Source of the DNA: Streptomyces cellulosae
GTDB lineage: Bacteria; Actinomycetota; Actinomycetes; Streptomycetales; Streptomycetaceae
DNA length: 64,000 nt
Assembly (NCBI GenBank): GCA_014655195.1
Contig: BNBH01000012.1
Location: forward strand, 62,001-126,000
Reading direction: 5' to 3'
Of the stretch, positions 7,924 through 16,976 are shown in pieces. The first letter of the stretch is position 1, and the number at the start of each line of letters is the position of its first letter. The notes below the pieces were generated by a model. The model was not told where the DNA came from and ran no database searches. It was given only the letters and a program-made list of their open reading frames with translations. The position numbers were made by a program, and so were the translations under genes.

Positions 7924-9954
7924 TCAGCCCGTCACGTCCGTGATCCTCCACCGCTGGTTCGCGCCCGAGTCGGGCGGCCACGTGGTCACCGCCGCGCCCT
8001 CGTGCGTGGCCTGACCGCCGACCTCCAGCAGCCGCCCGGTGGCCGCGTTGACCAGCGTCCAGGTGCCGTCACCGGTCGTCGACGCGATCCACTGCGCGGC
8101 AGGGTCCGGCCGGCTGTCGCGAGGCTCGGCCACCGGCACGTCGTCCCGTACGGTCAGGCGCCGGTCGGCGCTGGTGAACTCGTAGCGCCGGCGCGTCCCG
8201 TCGTCCGGGTGTACGGCGCTCAGCCGCCACTGCTGGGCGGCCGACCCGTCGCCACCGGAGATGACGAGACCGGTCCCGTTGCCCGCCACGGTGACCGCCT
8301 TGCCGCTCTGCACGCCGGTCAGCGTGTACGTGCGGCCCTTGCGCAGCAGCGGGGCGTCCTCGGCGACCCCGGAGACGCCGTCGACCGCGAACGACGTGAC
8401 CGACCGCGCCGGCACGGTGAACGTGGCCGACCCGCCGGTCACCGGCACCGCCCGGTGCCGCACCAGCTTGCCGTCGGAACTGGTCACCACGGGAGTGACG
8501 GTCGCCTTGGGGCTGATGCGGCGGAAGGTGGAGAGGTCCACCGTGACCTCGCGCGCCGTCGCGCTGTCGTTGACGTGCACGACCGACGCGCCCTTGCCGT
8601 CCCGGGTCACCGCCGCCGCGCTGGAGGTGTCGTCCACCCTGATCAGCCGGTCGCCCGGCCGGATGAAGTGGGTGAAGTTCCGGGCGGTGTCGAACTTCGT
8701 GTTGGTGTAGATGGGGCACGTCTCCAGGGTGTCCTCGGCGGTGCAGCTGAACGGGATCTGGATCTCGCCCCAGTTGCCGCCCTTGGCGGACTCGCCGCCC
8801 GGCTTCATGTTGTCGTAGTCCTCGACGGGCTGCCAGAACACCCAGGCGCGGGGCTCAAGTTCGCGCAGGTCGTCGACGATGCGCGTGGCGAGGCCGAGGC
8901 CGGGGCGCATGTCGGTGAAGCTCTGCCCGTCGCCCCAGTCGCCCTCGACCTCGCTCATCCACAGCCGTTTGTTCTCGGCCTTGGCGATGTCGCGGACGGT
9001 GGTGCGCTGTCCGGTGCCGTAGGTGTGGACGTTCAACTGACCGACCAGGGACCGTGCTTCGGGACCGTAGACGGACCAGTTGCGGGCGAAGGTCGACGGG
9101 TTGGTCTCGTCCATCGCCGCGATCCGCGCCTTGGCGCCCGCCTCGCGCAACGCCGGGGCGAGCGCGTGGATCACCTTCTCCTGGAGCTCGGGGCCGATGT
9201 GGGCGCCCTCCTGACGGCCGCCGGCCGGTTCGCCGTCGGGGCCGAGACGGGTGCTCCAGTAGTCGGTGTTCGGCTCGTTGAAGGGATCGACGGTGGCGAC
9301 CTTGATGCCGTGCGCCTTCTCGAGGCGCCGGGTCACACCCGCCACGTACGCGGCGAAGTCGTCGACCGACTCGTTCTTCAGCTGGTCCCGGGTCGCGTCG
9401 AAGCCGCCGGAGACGTAGCCGCTGACCGTCATGAACCAGGGCGGGGAGTTGCTGAAGGTCTCCCAGTGGGTGATGTCCTTCTTGATCCGGTCGACCCACC
9501 AGCGCTGGGCGGCGTCGGCGCGGTCGTTCCAGTCGGCGGGATCGTCCGCGTCCCACCAGCCGGTGTCCTCGCGGGTGGTGCCGGCGGGCGCCTTCCACCA
9601 GCCCTCGACGGCCCCGCCGGGCCGCAGGTAGTCCTTCACGTCGGGGGCGTTGCCGCCGCCGATGTTGTAGCGGGCGATGTTCAGGGCCAGTCCGTCGTCA
9701 CCGAAGACGAGCCGGGCCAGCTTCTCGCGGACCTGCGGCGGGTAGTCGCCGGTGGCATTGGCGAACCAGACGAGGCTGGTGCCCCAGCCCTCGAAGGGCT
9801 GCTGCCGGTAGGAGGGGTCGGGCCGTACGGTGACGGACGGCAGGCCGGCGGCCTGGGCGGCGGACGTCGGTCCGGGGACCAGGGCGGCCCCGGTGACCAG
9901 GACCGCGGTCAGTCCGGTGGCCGTGAGAATCCGTCTGGTGCGGGTGCGTGCCAT
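7924..9954 (-). CDS. Secreted GH30 endo-beta-1,6-galactanase-like enzyme with ricin-type CBM13
   Basis: 676 residues. An Arg-rich start and hydrophobic stretch form a signal peptide ending near AQAAG. The GH30 barrel follows (FEGWGTSLVWFANATGDYP). The acid/base is expected at Glu227 in DPFNEPN and the nucleophile at Glu335 in LWMSEVEG. A beta-sandwich comes next, then a C-terminal ricin-B-like lectin domain from about residue 540 (QQWRLSAV, NQRWRI). This plan matches Streptomyces endo-beta-1,6-galactanases acting on type II arabinogalactan side chains. The ATG at 9954 is chosen because the signal peptide begins there. It is the last gene of the galactan locus, beyond a hairpin, and may be attenuated or separately expressed. 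Confidence 0.85.
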   Translation of the reverse strand: MARTRTRRILTATGLTAVLVTGAALVPGPTSAAQAAGLPSVTVRPDPSYRQQPFEGWGTSLVWFANATGDYPPQVREKLARLVFGDDGLALNIARYNIGGGNAPDVKDYLRPGGAVEGWWKAPAGTTREDTGWWDADDPADWNDRADAAQRWWVDRIKKDITHWETFSNSPPWFMTVSGYVSGGFDATRDQLKNESVDDFAAYVAGVTRRLEKAHGIKVATVDPFNEPNTDYWSTRLGPDGEPAGGRQEGAHIGPELQEKVIHALAPALREAGAKARIAAMDETNPSTFARNWSVYGPEARSLVGQLNVHTYGTGQRTTVRDIAKAENKRLWMSEVEGDWGDGQSFTDMRPGLGLATRIVDDLRELEPRAWVFWQPVEDYDNMKPGGESAKGGNWGEIQIPFSCTAEDTLETCPIYTNTKFDTARNFTHFIRPGDRLIRVDDTSSAAAVTRDGKGASVVHVNDSATAREVTVDLSTFRRISPKATVTPVVTSSDGKLVRHRAVPVTGGSATFTVPARSVTSFAVDGVSGVAEDAPLLRKGRTYTLTGVQSGKAVTVAGNGTGLVISGGDGSAAQQWRLSAVHPDDGTRRRYEFTSADRRLTVRDDVPVAEPRDSRPDPAAQWIASTTGDGTWTLVNAATGRLLEVGGQATHEGAAVTTWPPDSGANQRWRITDVTG

Positions 9955-10032
9955 CGGTGTGCTCCCAACAGTGGGGTGTGTGGGTCGCGCTCTGGTGGTA
10001 CGCCCGGCCGCGGGCACGGCCGGGAGGGAACG

Positions 10033-10062
10033 CCCCCGGAACGGCACAGGCCGTTCCGGGGG
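10033..10062 (-). terminator. Hairpin between the GH42 and GH30 genes
   Basis: CCCCCGGAACGG / CCGTTCCGGGGG is a perfect 12-bp stem with a 6-nt loop. It lies just past the GH42 stop and upstream of the GH30 start. It could end the importer-GH42 message or only reduce read-through into the GH30 gene. Confidence 0.65.
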
Positions 10063-10080
10063 AGGTGCGGCGGCCGCCCG

Positions 10081-12123
10081 TCAGGAGGCGGGCTGCCGCA
10101 GGACGGCGACGGCACGCGGTCCGAGGGTGAGGGAGCCGTCGGCGCCTGTCCCGCCGAGCAGCACCTCGCCGTCGAGCCCCGGCACCGGGACGGTCTCGTC
10201 GGTGCGGTTCACCAGGAACACGAACCGGCCCTCAGGACCCCGGCGGACCACGAGCTCGACCGATCCCCGTGCCTCGGCGGGCAGTTCGCTCTCCACGCCG
10301 GCCGGTTCCAGCAGACGCGGCAGCAGCGACGCCAGCCCGTCCACGCCGAGCCGTGTGGAGACGTAGGCGGCGGTGCCGCGGCCCGACGGGCGCCGGGTGA
10401 CGGCGGGCCGTCCTGCCTGCTCGCCGGTGCGGTAGCGGACCAGGACGTCCGTGTCGTCGGCGGTCACCGTGATCCGGTCGGTCCACAGCGTGCCGGTCGT
10501 GGCGTCGTCCAGCTCCACGCTGTCGCCCGCGAGCAGCGGCGCGAACTCCTCGACCCGGATGCCCAGCAGGTCCCGCAGGGCGCCCGGGTAGCCGCCGAGC
10601 CACACATGGTCGTGCTCGTCGACGACCCCGGAGAAGTACGTCGTGATCAGATGGCCGCCCTGCTCGGTGTAGCGGGTGAGCGTCTTGGCCAGGTCGGCGG
10701 GCACCACGTGCAGCACGGGCGCGATCAGCACCTGGTGGCGCTGGAGGTCCGAGCCGGTGGTGACGAGGTCGGCGCGGATGCCGAGACGCAGCAATGCCGA
10801 GTACCAGTCGAGGGCCTCCTGCCGGTACTGGAGCAGGGCCGTGGGGTGCGAGTCCTGCTCGCTCGCCCACCAGGAGTCCCAGTCGTACACGATGCCGACC
10901 TTGGCGGGCTCCCGCTCGCTGCCGGCCACCGGCGCCAGCTTCTTCAGCGTGGCGCCGAGCTCGGCGACCGCGCGGAACAGGTCGCTGTCCGCGCCGGCGT
11001 GCGGCACCATCGCCGAGTGGTACTTCTCGGCGCCCGCCGCCGACTGCCGCCACTGGAAGAAGCACACCGCGTCCGCTCCGTGCGCCACGTGCAGCAGGGA
11101 GTCACGGGCCAGCTCGCCCGGGCGCTTGGCCACGTTCACCGCCTGCCAGTTGACGGCGCTGGTGGAGTGCTCCATCAGGAACCACGGCCGGCCGCCGGAG
11201 ATGCCGCTGGTGAGGTTGGCGGAGAAGGACAGCTCGTCGCGGTCCTGCGGGCCGGGGTGCACGTAGTGGTCGTTGGAGACGAAGTCGACCTCCTCCGCCC
11301 AGTCCGCGTAGTCCATGCCCTTGGTGTTGCCCATCACCATGAAGTTGGTGGTGACCGGAACGTCCGGGGTGATCTCGCGCAGCAGGTCCCGCTCGGCGCG
11401 CAGATGGTCCTTCAGCGCGTCCGACGAGAACCGCTTGAAGTCCAGCTGCTGCGTCGGGTTGGGGTGCGAGGCGGCCAGACGCGGCGGCAGGACCTGCTCC
11501 CACGCCGAGTAGCGCTGCGACCAGAACGCCGTGCCCCAGGCGTCGTTGAGCGCGTCCAGCGTGCGGTACCGGGCGCGCAGCCACTCCCGGAAGGCGCGGG
11601 CCGCGTCGTCGGAGTAGTCGTACACGTTGTGGCAGCCCAGCTCGTTGCTGACGTGCCAGGCGACGAGCGCGGGGTGGTCGCGGTAGCGCTCGGCGAGCTT
11701 CCGCACCAGGCGCAGCGCGTGCTCACGGAAGACGGGGGAGGTGGGCCGCCAGTGCTGGCGGGCGCCCGGCCACAGGGTCTCGCCGGTCGCGGTGACCGGG
11801 AGGACCTCCGGGTGGGCGGTGGTCAGCCACGGCGGCGGGGAGGCGGTCGCGGTGGCCAGGTCGACGCCGACGCCGCCCTCGTGCAGCAGGTCGAGCACGT
11901 CGTCCAGCCAGCCGAAGTCCCAAGTGTCCGCCGTGGGCTGGAGCCGGGCCCAGGAGAAGATCCCGACGGACACGACGTTGACGCCGGCCTCCCGCATCAG
12001 CCGGACGTCCTCCTCCCACACGGAGCGGGGCCACTGCTCCGGGTTGTAGTCGGCGCCGAAGAGGAGACGGGGGGCGGTGTCACCGTCCGGCCCGCCGCTG
12101 CGGGACAGGAGGGTGGAGATCAT
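10081..12123 (-). CDS. GH42 beta-galactosidase
   Basis: 680 residues with no signal peptide, so intracellular. It begins with the GH42 hallmark LLFGADYNPEQWP. The acid/base is Glu161 in HVSNELGCHN and the nucleophile is Glu318 in FLMEHST. The middle trimerisation domain and small C-terminal beta domain are present, so the length is normal. It releases galactose from short beta-galactosides, here probably oligomers cut by the neighbouring GH30 enzyme and imported by the ABC system. The ATG has a GGAAGGA site upstream. It follows the binding-protein and permease genes on the same strand. Confidence 0.92.
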   Translation of the reverse strand: MISTLLSRSGGPDGDTAPRLLFGADYNPEQWPRSVWEEDVRLMREAGVNVVSVGIFSWARLQPTADTWDFGWLDDVLDLLHEGGVGVDLATATASPPPWLTTAHPEVLPVTATGETLWPGARQHWRPTSPVFREHALRLVRKLAERYRDHPALVAWHVSNELGCHNVYDYSDDAARAFREWLRARYRTLDALNDAWGTAFWSQRYSAWEQVLPPRLAASHPNPTQQLDFKRFSSDALKDHLRAERDLLREITPDVPVTTNFMVMGNTKGMDYADWAEEVDFVSNDHYVHPGPQDRDELSFSANLTSGISGGRPWFLMEHSTSAVNWQAVNVAKRPGELARDSLLHVAHGADAVCFFQWRQSAAGAEKYHSAMVPHAGADSDLFRAVAELGATLKKLAPVAGSEREPAKVGIVYDWDSWWASEQDSHPTALLQYRQEALDWYSALLRLGIRADLVTTGSDLQRHQVLIAPVLHVVPADLAKTLTRYTEQGGHLITTYFSGVVDEHDHVWLGGYPGALRDLLGIRVEEFAPLLAGDSVELDDATTGTLWTDRITVTADDTDVLVRYRTGEQAGRPAVTRRPSGRGTAAYVSTRLGVDGLASLLPRLLEPAGVESELPAEARGSVELVVRRGPEGRFVFLVNRTDETVPVPGLDGEVLLGGTGADGSLTLGPRAVAVLRQPAS

Positions 12124-12148
12124 GGTGGTCCTTCCGGTGGGCGCGTCG

Positions 12149-12180
12149 GGGGCGGCGCGCGGCATGGTGCGCGCCGCCCC
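12149..12180 (-). terminator. Intercistronic hairpin after the binding-protein gene
   Basis: GGGGCGGCGCGC / GCGCGCCGCCCC forms a 12-bp stem with an 8-nt loop, between the binding-protein stop and the GH42 start. It lies downstream of the importer genes in transcription order, so it may act as an internal attenuator or as a 3' stabiliser of the upstream message. Confidence 0.55.
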
Positions 12181-12198
12181 GCGGGTCGTGCGTGTTGG

Positions 12199-13536
12199 CT
12201 ACTTCTCGACGGTGAAGCCCTGCTCCTCGCCGTACTTCACCGAGGCGTCCTGCCAGGCCTTCAGACCGTCCTCGAGGCGCGTGCCGGAGATGTAGGCCTT
12301 GCCGACGGTGTCGTTGAAGATCGAGTTGGCGTACGCCTGGAAGGGCAGGTACGACCAGTCGTCGGCGACGTTCGCGGCGGAGTCGGCGAAGATCTCGTTG
12401 GCCTTCTGGCCGCCGAAGTACGGGAACTCCTTGCCGAGGAACTCGGCGGACTTCAGCTCCGCCTGCGTGGCGGGGAAGGCGCCCTCGGAGACACGGGAGG
12501 CGACGCCCTCACCGGAGTTGGCGTACTCCACGAAGGCGTAGGCCAGTTCCTTGTTCCTGGCGAGCGCCGGGACGGTCAGCGCGCTGCCGCCGTTCTCCGC
12601 GCTCGCCTTGTCGCCCTTGGTCCACGCGGGCAGCGGGGCCACGCGCCACTGGCCGGAGGCGTTCGGCACGCCGGACTCGAAGTTGGCGGGCATCCAGGCG
12701 CCGGTGGACAGGGTGGCGATGGAGCCGTCGCCGAGGCCCTTGTACCAGTCGTCGGTCCAGCTGGTGACGGGCGCGAGCAGCTTCTCGTCGATCAGCTTCT
12801 GCCAGACGGTCGTGAACTTCTTGGCGCTGGCGTCACTGAAGTCGATCTTCACGCTGGTGCCGTCGACCTTGTAGGGCCGCGAACCGGCCTGCCACAGCAG
12901 GCTGGTGGTGAAGCCGGCGTCACCGGTGTCGTTGGCGATGTACGCCTTCGGGTCGGCCTTGTGCAGCTTGCGGGCCGCGTCCAGGTACTCGTCCCACGTG
13001 GTCGGGACGGCGATCTTGTACTTGTCGAAGACCTTCTTGTTGTAGAACAGCGCCATCGGACCGGAGTCCATCGGCAGGCCGTACACCTGGTCGCCCTCGG
13101 TGACGGCGTTCCACGGGCCCGCCGTGTACTTGGAGGCCAGCTTGCCCGCGCCGAAGCCGGACAGGTCGGTGAGGCCCTTGGTGAGGGAGTACTGGCCGAC
13201 CGAGAAGTACTCGAGCTGCGCGACGTCCGGGACGCCCTTGCCCGCCGATATGGCGTTCGACAGCGCCGTGTAGTGCTTGTCGCCGGAGCGCTCGCTCACC
13301 AGGTTGATCTTGACCTTGGGGTACTTCTTCTGGAAGTCGGCGGCGACCGTCTTCAGCGTGGGCTCCCACGACCAGACGGTGACCGTGCCGCCCTTGTCCA
13401 GGGCCGCCTGGATGTCCTCGGCGGAGACCGACTCGGTGCCGGCGCCGTCGTCCGAGCCGCCGCAGGCGGTGGCGCCCAGGGCGAGGGAGGTCACGAGGGC
13501 GATGCCGCCCAGCAGGCGGCTGGTCCTTCTGCGCAT
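12199..13536 (-). CDS. Sugar ABC transporter substrate-binding lipoprotein (galactan locus)
   Basis: 445 residues. A signal peptide ends in LGATAC (lipid-bearing Cys25), followed by an acidic linker and a family-1 binding protein fold (VTVWSWEPTLKTVAADFQ, then VPDVAQLEYFSVGQ). It would hold a sugar oligomer at the outer membrane face. Its place in the order MalF-like permease, MalG-like permease, binding protein, GH42, GH30 indicates galacto-oligosaccharide. In this cluster it is transcribed third, after the permeases, which is less common than binding protein first. There is no ATPase gene nearby; a shared MsiK-type ATPase encoded elsewhere is likely. Confidence 0.9.
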   Translation of the reverse strand: MRRRTSRLLGGIALVTSLALGATACGGSDDGAGTESVSAEDIQAALDKGGTVTVWSWEPTLKTVAADFQKKYPKVKINLVSERSGDKHYTALSNAISAGKGVPDVAQLEYFSVGQYSLTKGLTDLSGFGAGKLASKYTAGPWNAVTEGDQVYGLPMDSGPMALFYNKKVFDKYKIAVPTTWDEYLDAARKLHKADPKAYIANDTGDAGFTTSLLWQAGSRPYKVDGTSVKIDFSDASAKKFTTVWQKLIDEKLLAPVTSWTDDWYKGLGDGSIATLSTGAWMPANFESGVPNASGQWRVAPLPAWTKGDKASAENGGSALTVPALARNKELAYAFVEYANSGEGVASRVSEGAFPATQAELKSAEFLGKEFPYFGGQKANEIFADSAANVADDWSYLPFQAYANSIFNDTVGKAYISGTRLEDGLKAWQDASVKYGEEQGFTVEK

Positions 13537-13638
13537 GAGTGTGGATCCACTTCTTCGTGGTGGGACAGGGCAGGGGTGGGGGATACAGAACGTGGGGAGA
13601 GAAGGTGCGGGGTCGTGAGGGCGGCCGGGGCCGCCGGA

Positions 13639-14565
13639 TCACTCCTTGACGCTTCCGGCGGCGAGACCCGACTGCCAGTACTTCTGCAGGAACAGGAACG
13701 CGACGACGAGCGGCAGGATCGTGAGGAGGGAACCGGTGATCACCAGGTTGAAGATGACCTCGCCGCCGACGGTCTCCGCCTGGGAGTTCCACGCGCTCAG
13801 GCCCAGGGTCAGGGGGTACCAGTCGGGGTCCTTGAGCATGATCAGCGGCAGGAAGTAGTTGTTCCAGGTGGCGACGCTGGTGAACAGCAGCACGGTCACG
13901 ATGCCGGGGGCGAGCAGCGGGAGCGCGACGGTGAAGAACGTCCGCGCCTCGCCCGCGCCGTCCATCCGGGCGGCCTCCAGCAGCTCCGTGGGGATCGCCT
14001 CACTGGCGAAGACCCACATCAGATAGAGGCCGAACGGCGACACCAGCGACGGCAGGATCACCGCCCACGGGGTGTCCGTGAGCCCCATCTTGCTGAACAT
14101 CAGGAAGGTGGGGACGGCGAGCGCGGTGCCCGGCACCGCCACCGCGCCGATCACCGTGGCGAACACGCCGCGCTTGCCGGGGAAGTCGAACTTCGCCAGC
14201 GCGTACCCGCCGAGCACCGCCAGCAGGGTGGCGCCGCCCGCGCCCAGCACCACGTACAGCAGGGTGTTGAGCAGCCAGCGGGTGAAGATGCCGTCGCCGT
14301 AGGTGAACGTGTCCCGGATGTTCTCCCAGAGCGCGAAGTCGTCCGCGAACCACAGGCCGTTGGAGCTGCCCAGCCCAGCCTGCGTCTTCGTCGCGTTGAT
14401 CACCAGCCAGATCAGCGGGACCACGGTGTACAGGACGACCAGCGAGGTGAGCACGGTCAGCAGCTTGCTGCGACGGGGCCGGCCCGGGCGGTGCTCCTTG
14501 ACGCGCCGCAGACGCGGGGGGCTGCTCACGCCGGCGGGGGCGGGGGTGGTGACAGGGGTGGTCAT
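13639..14565 (-). CDS. Sugar ABC transporter permease, MalG-like
   Basis: 308 residues with about six membrane helices after a basic N-terminus. The EAA loop that docks the ATPase reads EAARMDGAGEARTF, followed by ALPLLAPG. It pairs with the MalF-like permease encoded just upstream, whose stop lies 4 nt from this start, so the two are probably translated together. It forms one half of the pore of the galactan-locus importer. Confidence 0.92.
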   Translation of the reverse strand: MTTPVTTPAPAGVSSPPRLRRVKEHRPGRPRRSKLLTVLTSLVVLYTVVPLIWLVINATKTQAGLGSSNGLWFADDFALWENIRDTFTYGDGIFTRWLLNTLLYVVLGAGGATLLAVLGGYALAKFDFPGKRGVFATVIGAVAVPGTALAVPTFLMFSKMGLTDTPWAVILPSLVSPFGLYLMWVFASEAIPTELLEAARMDGAGEARTFFTVALPLLAPGIVTVLLFTSVATWNNYFLPLIMLKDPDWYPLTLGLSAWNSQAETVGGEVIFNLVITGSLLTILPLVVAFLFLQKYWQSGLAAGSVKE

Positions 14566-14569
14566 CGGG

Positions 14570-15496
14570 TCACGCTCCCTTGCGCATGCCGCGAAGCTGC
14601 ACGACGTAGGCGACCACCATCGTGATCAGGCCCATGATGATGGCCACGGTCGCGGAGTAGTTGTGCTGCTGGCCGCTGAAGGACAGCGAGTAGGTGTAGA
14701 AGTTCGGCGTGTAGTCCGTCGTGATGGCGTTGCGGGCCAGCGGACGCAGGATGCTCGGCTCGTTGAAGAGCTGGAAGCTGCCGATGATGGAGAAGATCGT
14801 CGCGATGACCAGCGCGCCGCGGATGGCGGGCAGCTTGATCGCGGTGATCACCCGCCACTGGCTCGCGCCGTCGATCTCCGCCGCCTCGTACAGGGAGTGC
14901 GGGACGACCCGCAGCGCCGCGTAGAAGATCAGCATGTTGTAGCCGACGAACTCCCACGTGACGATGTTGCCGATGGAGGCCAGCACCAGGTCGGCGGAGA
15001 GCGGGTCGGGCAGCGACCAGCCGAAGGCGGAGTTGAAGTCCCCGACCAGGCCGTACTTGGTGCCGTACATGAAGCCCCACATCAGGGTGGCGACCACGGC
15101 GGGCACCGCGTACGGCAGGAAGATCGTGATGCGGAAGAAGTTCGTGCCGTAGAGCCGGCCGCTGTCCAGGGCGAGCGCCACCAGCAGGGCGATGCCCAGC
15201 ATGATCGGCACCTGGATCACCAGGAACAGTGCGACCCGGCCCAGCGACGCCCAGAACAGCTCGTCCTTCAGCGCCTGCTGGTAGTTCTCCAGGCCGACGA
15301 ACGTCGTGCCGCCGATGAGCTGGTCGCGGAACAGGCTGAGATAGACCGAGTAGGCGATCGGTGCGAGGAACACCAGGGCGAACACGGCCGCGAACGGACC
15401 GATGAACCCCCAGCCCTTCCATGAGCGCCGGTCCCGTCTCACCGGAGGCGGGGCCGGCCGCGGCTCTGCGGCCGCCGGCGGTTGCAGCGTCGTCAT
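14570..15496 (-). CDS. Sugar ABC transporter permease, MalF-like
   Basis: 308 residues, about six membrane helices, with the EAA loop EAAEIDGASQWRV. The start at 15496 is preferred over longer in-frame options because GAGGAA lies at the right distance before it. It is the first gene of the galactan operon. The promoter region upstream holds two copies of the palindromic operator shared with the divergent LacI gene. It forms a heterodimer with the MalG-like protein. Confidence 0.92.
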   Translation of the reverse strand: MTTLQPPAAAEPRPAPPPVRRDRRSWKGWGFIGPFAAVFALVFLAPIAYSVYLSLFRDQLIGGTTFVGLENYQQALKDELFWASLGRVALFLVIQVPIMLGIALLVALALDSGRLYGTNFFRITIFLPYAVPAVVATLMWGFMYGTKYGLVGDFNSAFGWSLPDPLSADLVLASIGNIVTWEFVGYNMLIFYAALRVVPHSLYEAAEIDGASQWRVITAIKLPAIRGALVIATIFSIIGSFQLFNEPSILRPLARNAITTDYTPNFYTYSLSFSGQQHNYSATVAIIMGLITMVVAYVVQLRGMRKGA

Positions 15497-15577
15497 GTCG
15501 TTCCTCGCTGTTCGGCGTTCCGGTAACCAGCGGCTCGGCACCCGGCACGAAGCCGGGCGGCAGGTCGCCCGGTCCGG

Positions 15578-15593
15578 ATGGTTGCGTAAACAT
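15578..15593. promoter_or_regulatory. LacI-type operator, imperfect copy
   Basis: ATGGTTGCGTAAACAT matches 14 of 16 positions of the perfect palindrome centred 45 bp away. It lies closest to the importer operon start (82 nt upstream of its ATG). It is probably bound by the LacI-family protein encoded divergently. Confidence 0.75.
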
Positions 15594-15622
15594 CACCCGG
15601 CCGGGAAACGCCGTGAGCTGTT

Positions 15623-15638
15623 ATGTTTACGTAAACAT
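15623..15638. promoter_or_regulatory. LacI-type operator, perfect palindrome
   Basis: ATGTTTACGTAAACAT is a perfect 16-bp palindrome with the central CG step usual for LacI-family sites. It lies between the divergent importer operon and the LacI gene. Its AT content stands out against the surrounding DNA. The pair of sites suggests co-repression of both directions or looping. Confidence 0.85.
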
Positions 15639-15731
15639 CCGGTGGCGGCATGTCTACACTGCCCCGATGACGACGGTCAAGGGTCCTCAGACGGACCGTG
15701 ACACGAGAGACAGGAAGGCGGGGGGAAGCAC

Positions 15732-16847
15732 GTGGAGACGGTCGACGACGCGGCGATGAACCCGGGCGGTCCGGGCGCCGCGACGGCGGGAGACGGCGGG
15801 GGGACGGCCTCGCCCGCCCCCCGGCGTCGCACCCGGGCCCGCGCCACGGCCTCCATGGCGGACGTGGCGCGGCTCGCGGGGGTCTCGGCACAGACGGTCT
15901 CCCGCGTCTCCAACGGCTACCCCGGGGTGACCGAGGAGACCCGCCGCCAGGTGCTCGCCGCGATGAAGGAGCTCGGCTACCGGCCCAACAGTGCCGCCCG
16001 CGCCCTGAAGCGGGGCGAGTTCCGCACCATAGGCGTGATCACCTTCTCGCTCTCGACCACCGGAAACGTCCGCACCCTGGAGGCCATCGCCAACTCCGCG
16101 GCCGGCGAGGGGTACGCGGTGACGCTGCTGCCGGTCGCCGTGCCCACGCAGGACGAGGTGCGCGGGGCGTTCACCCGCCTCGAGGAGCTCGCCGTCGACG
16201 CCGTGATCGTCATCATGGAGGTGCACCTCCTGGACGCGGCGACGGTCCAACTCCCGCCGCACGTCCAGGTGGTGGTCGTCGACTCCGACGCCGGCGACCG
16301 CTACACGGTCGTCGACACCGACCAGCACGGCGGCACCCGCGCCGCCGTACAGCACCTGCTCGGCCTCGGCCACCGCACGGTGTGGCATCTCGCGGGCCCC
16401 GAGGACTCGTTCGCGGCCCAGCGCCGTGAGGACGCCTGGCGCGCCGCGCTCACCGAGGCGGGCCGCGAACTGCCGCCGCTGGTGCGCGGCGACTGGTCGG
16501 CCGAGTCCGGCTACCGGGCCGGCCTCGAACTCGCCGCCCGCGAGGACTGCACGGCCGTCTTCGCCGCCAACGACCAGATGGCGCTGGGGCTGTTGAGAGC
16601 GCTGCACGAACACGGCAGACGGGTGCCGGAGGACGTCAGCGTGGTCGGCTTCGACGACATCCCGGAGGCGTCGTCGTTCCTGCCGCCGCTGACCACCCTG
16701 CACCAGGACTTCGCCGAGGTGGGGCGGCTGTGCGTGCAGGCGGTGCTGCGGAAGGTGCGGCAGGAGGAGTGGGAGGGGGGCACCACGCTGGTGCCGGCGC
16801 GGCTGGTCCTCAGGGAGAGCACCGCGCCACCGCCGCCAGGGCGCTGA
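15732..16847 (+). CDS. LacI-family repressor of the galactan locus
   Basis: 371 residues. After a flexible 40-residue N-terminal tail comes the helix-turn-helix MADVARLAGVSAQTVSRVSN (about residues 42-61) and hinge PNSAARALKRG. A periplasmic-binding-like sugar sensor follows (IGVITFSLS; VFAANDQMALGLL; VVGFDDIPEAS). The GTG at 15732 is chosen for its GGGGGA site; an ATG 24 nt later is possible. It is divergent from the importer operon with two matching palindromes between them, so it very probably represses that operon and itself until a galactan-derived sugar binds. The 40-residue tail before the DNA-binding domain is longer than usual. Confidence 0.9.
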   Translation: METVDDAAMNPGGPGAATAGDGGGTASPAPRRRTRARATASMADVARLAGVSAQTVSRVSNGYPGVTEETRRQVLAAMKELGYRPNSAARALKRGEFRTIGVITFSLSTTGNVRTLEAIANSAAGEGYAVTLLPVAVPTQDEVRGAFTRLEELAVDAVIVIMEVHLLDAATVQLPPHVQVVVVDSDAGDRYTVVDTDQHGGTRAAVQHLLGLGHRTVWHLAGPEDSFAAQRREDAWRAALTEAGRELPPLVRGDWSAESGYRAGLELAAREDCTAVFAANDQMALGLLRALHEHGRRVPEDVSVVGFDDIPEASSFLPPLTTLHQDFAEVGRLCVQAVLRKVRQEEWEGGTTLVPARLVLRESTAPPPPGR

Positions 16848-16893
16848 GGTGCACGTCGTCGATGGATTCTGACGGTCGTCGAGGAATCAACCA

Positions 16894-16909
16894 CCCCTGT
16901 CGGCAGGGG
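16894..16909 (+). terminator. Short hairpin after the LacI gene
   Basis: CCCCTG-TCGG-CAGGGG forms a 6-bp stem with a tetraloop, 46 nt after the LacI stop. Confidence 0.5.
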
Positions 16910-16976
16910 CGTTGATGTGCGAGACTCATGATCGTCAGGGCGCCAGAGCCGTCGCACTCATCGGAACGGACGTGTC

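Noticed and set aside
7405..14625. 2,406-codon plus-strand open frame
   Set aside because: Beyond the first ~100 codons it is antisense to the GH30, GH42, binding-protein and permease genes, which have proper motifs and ribosome sites.
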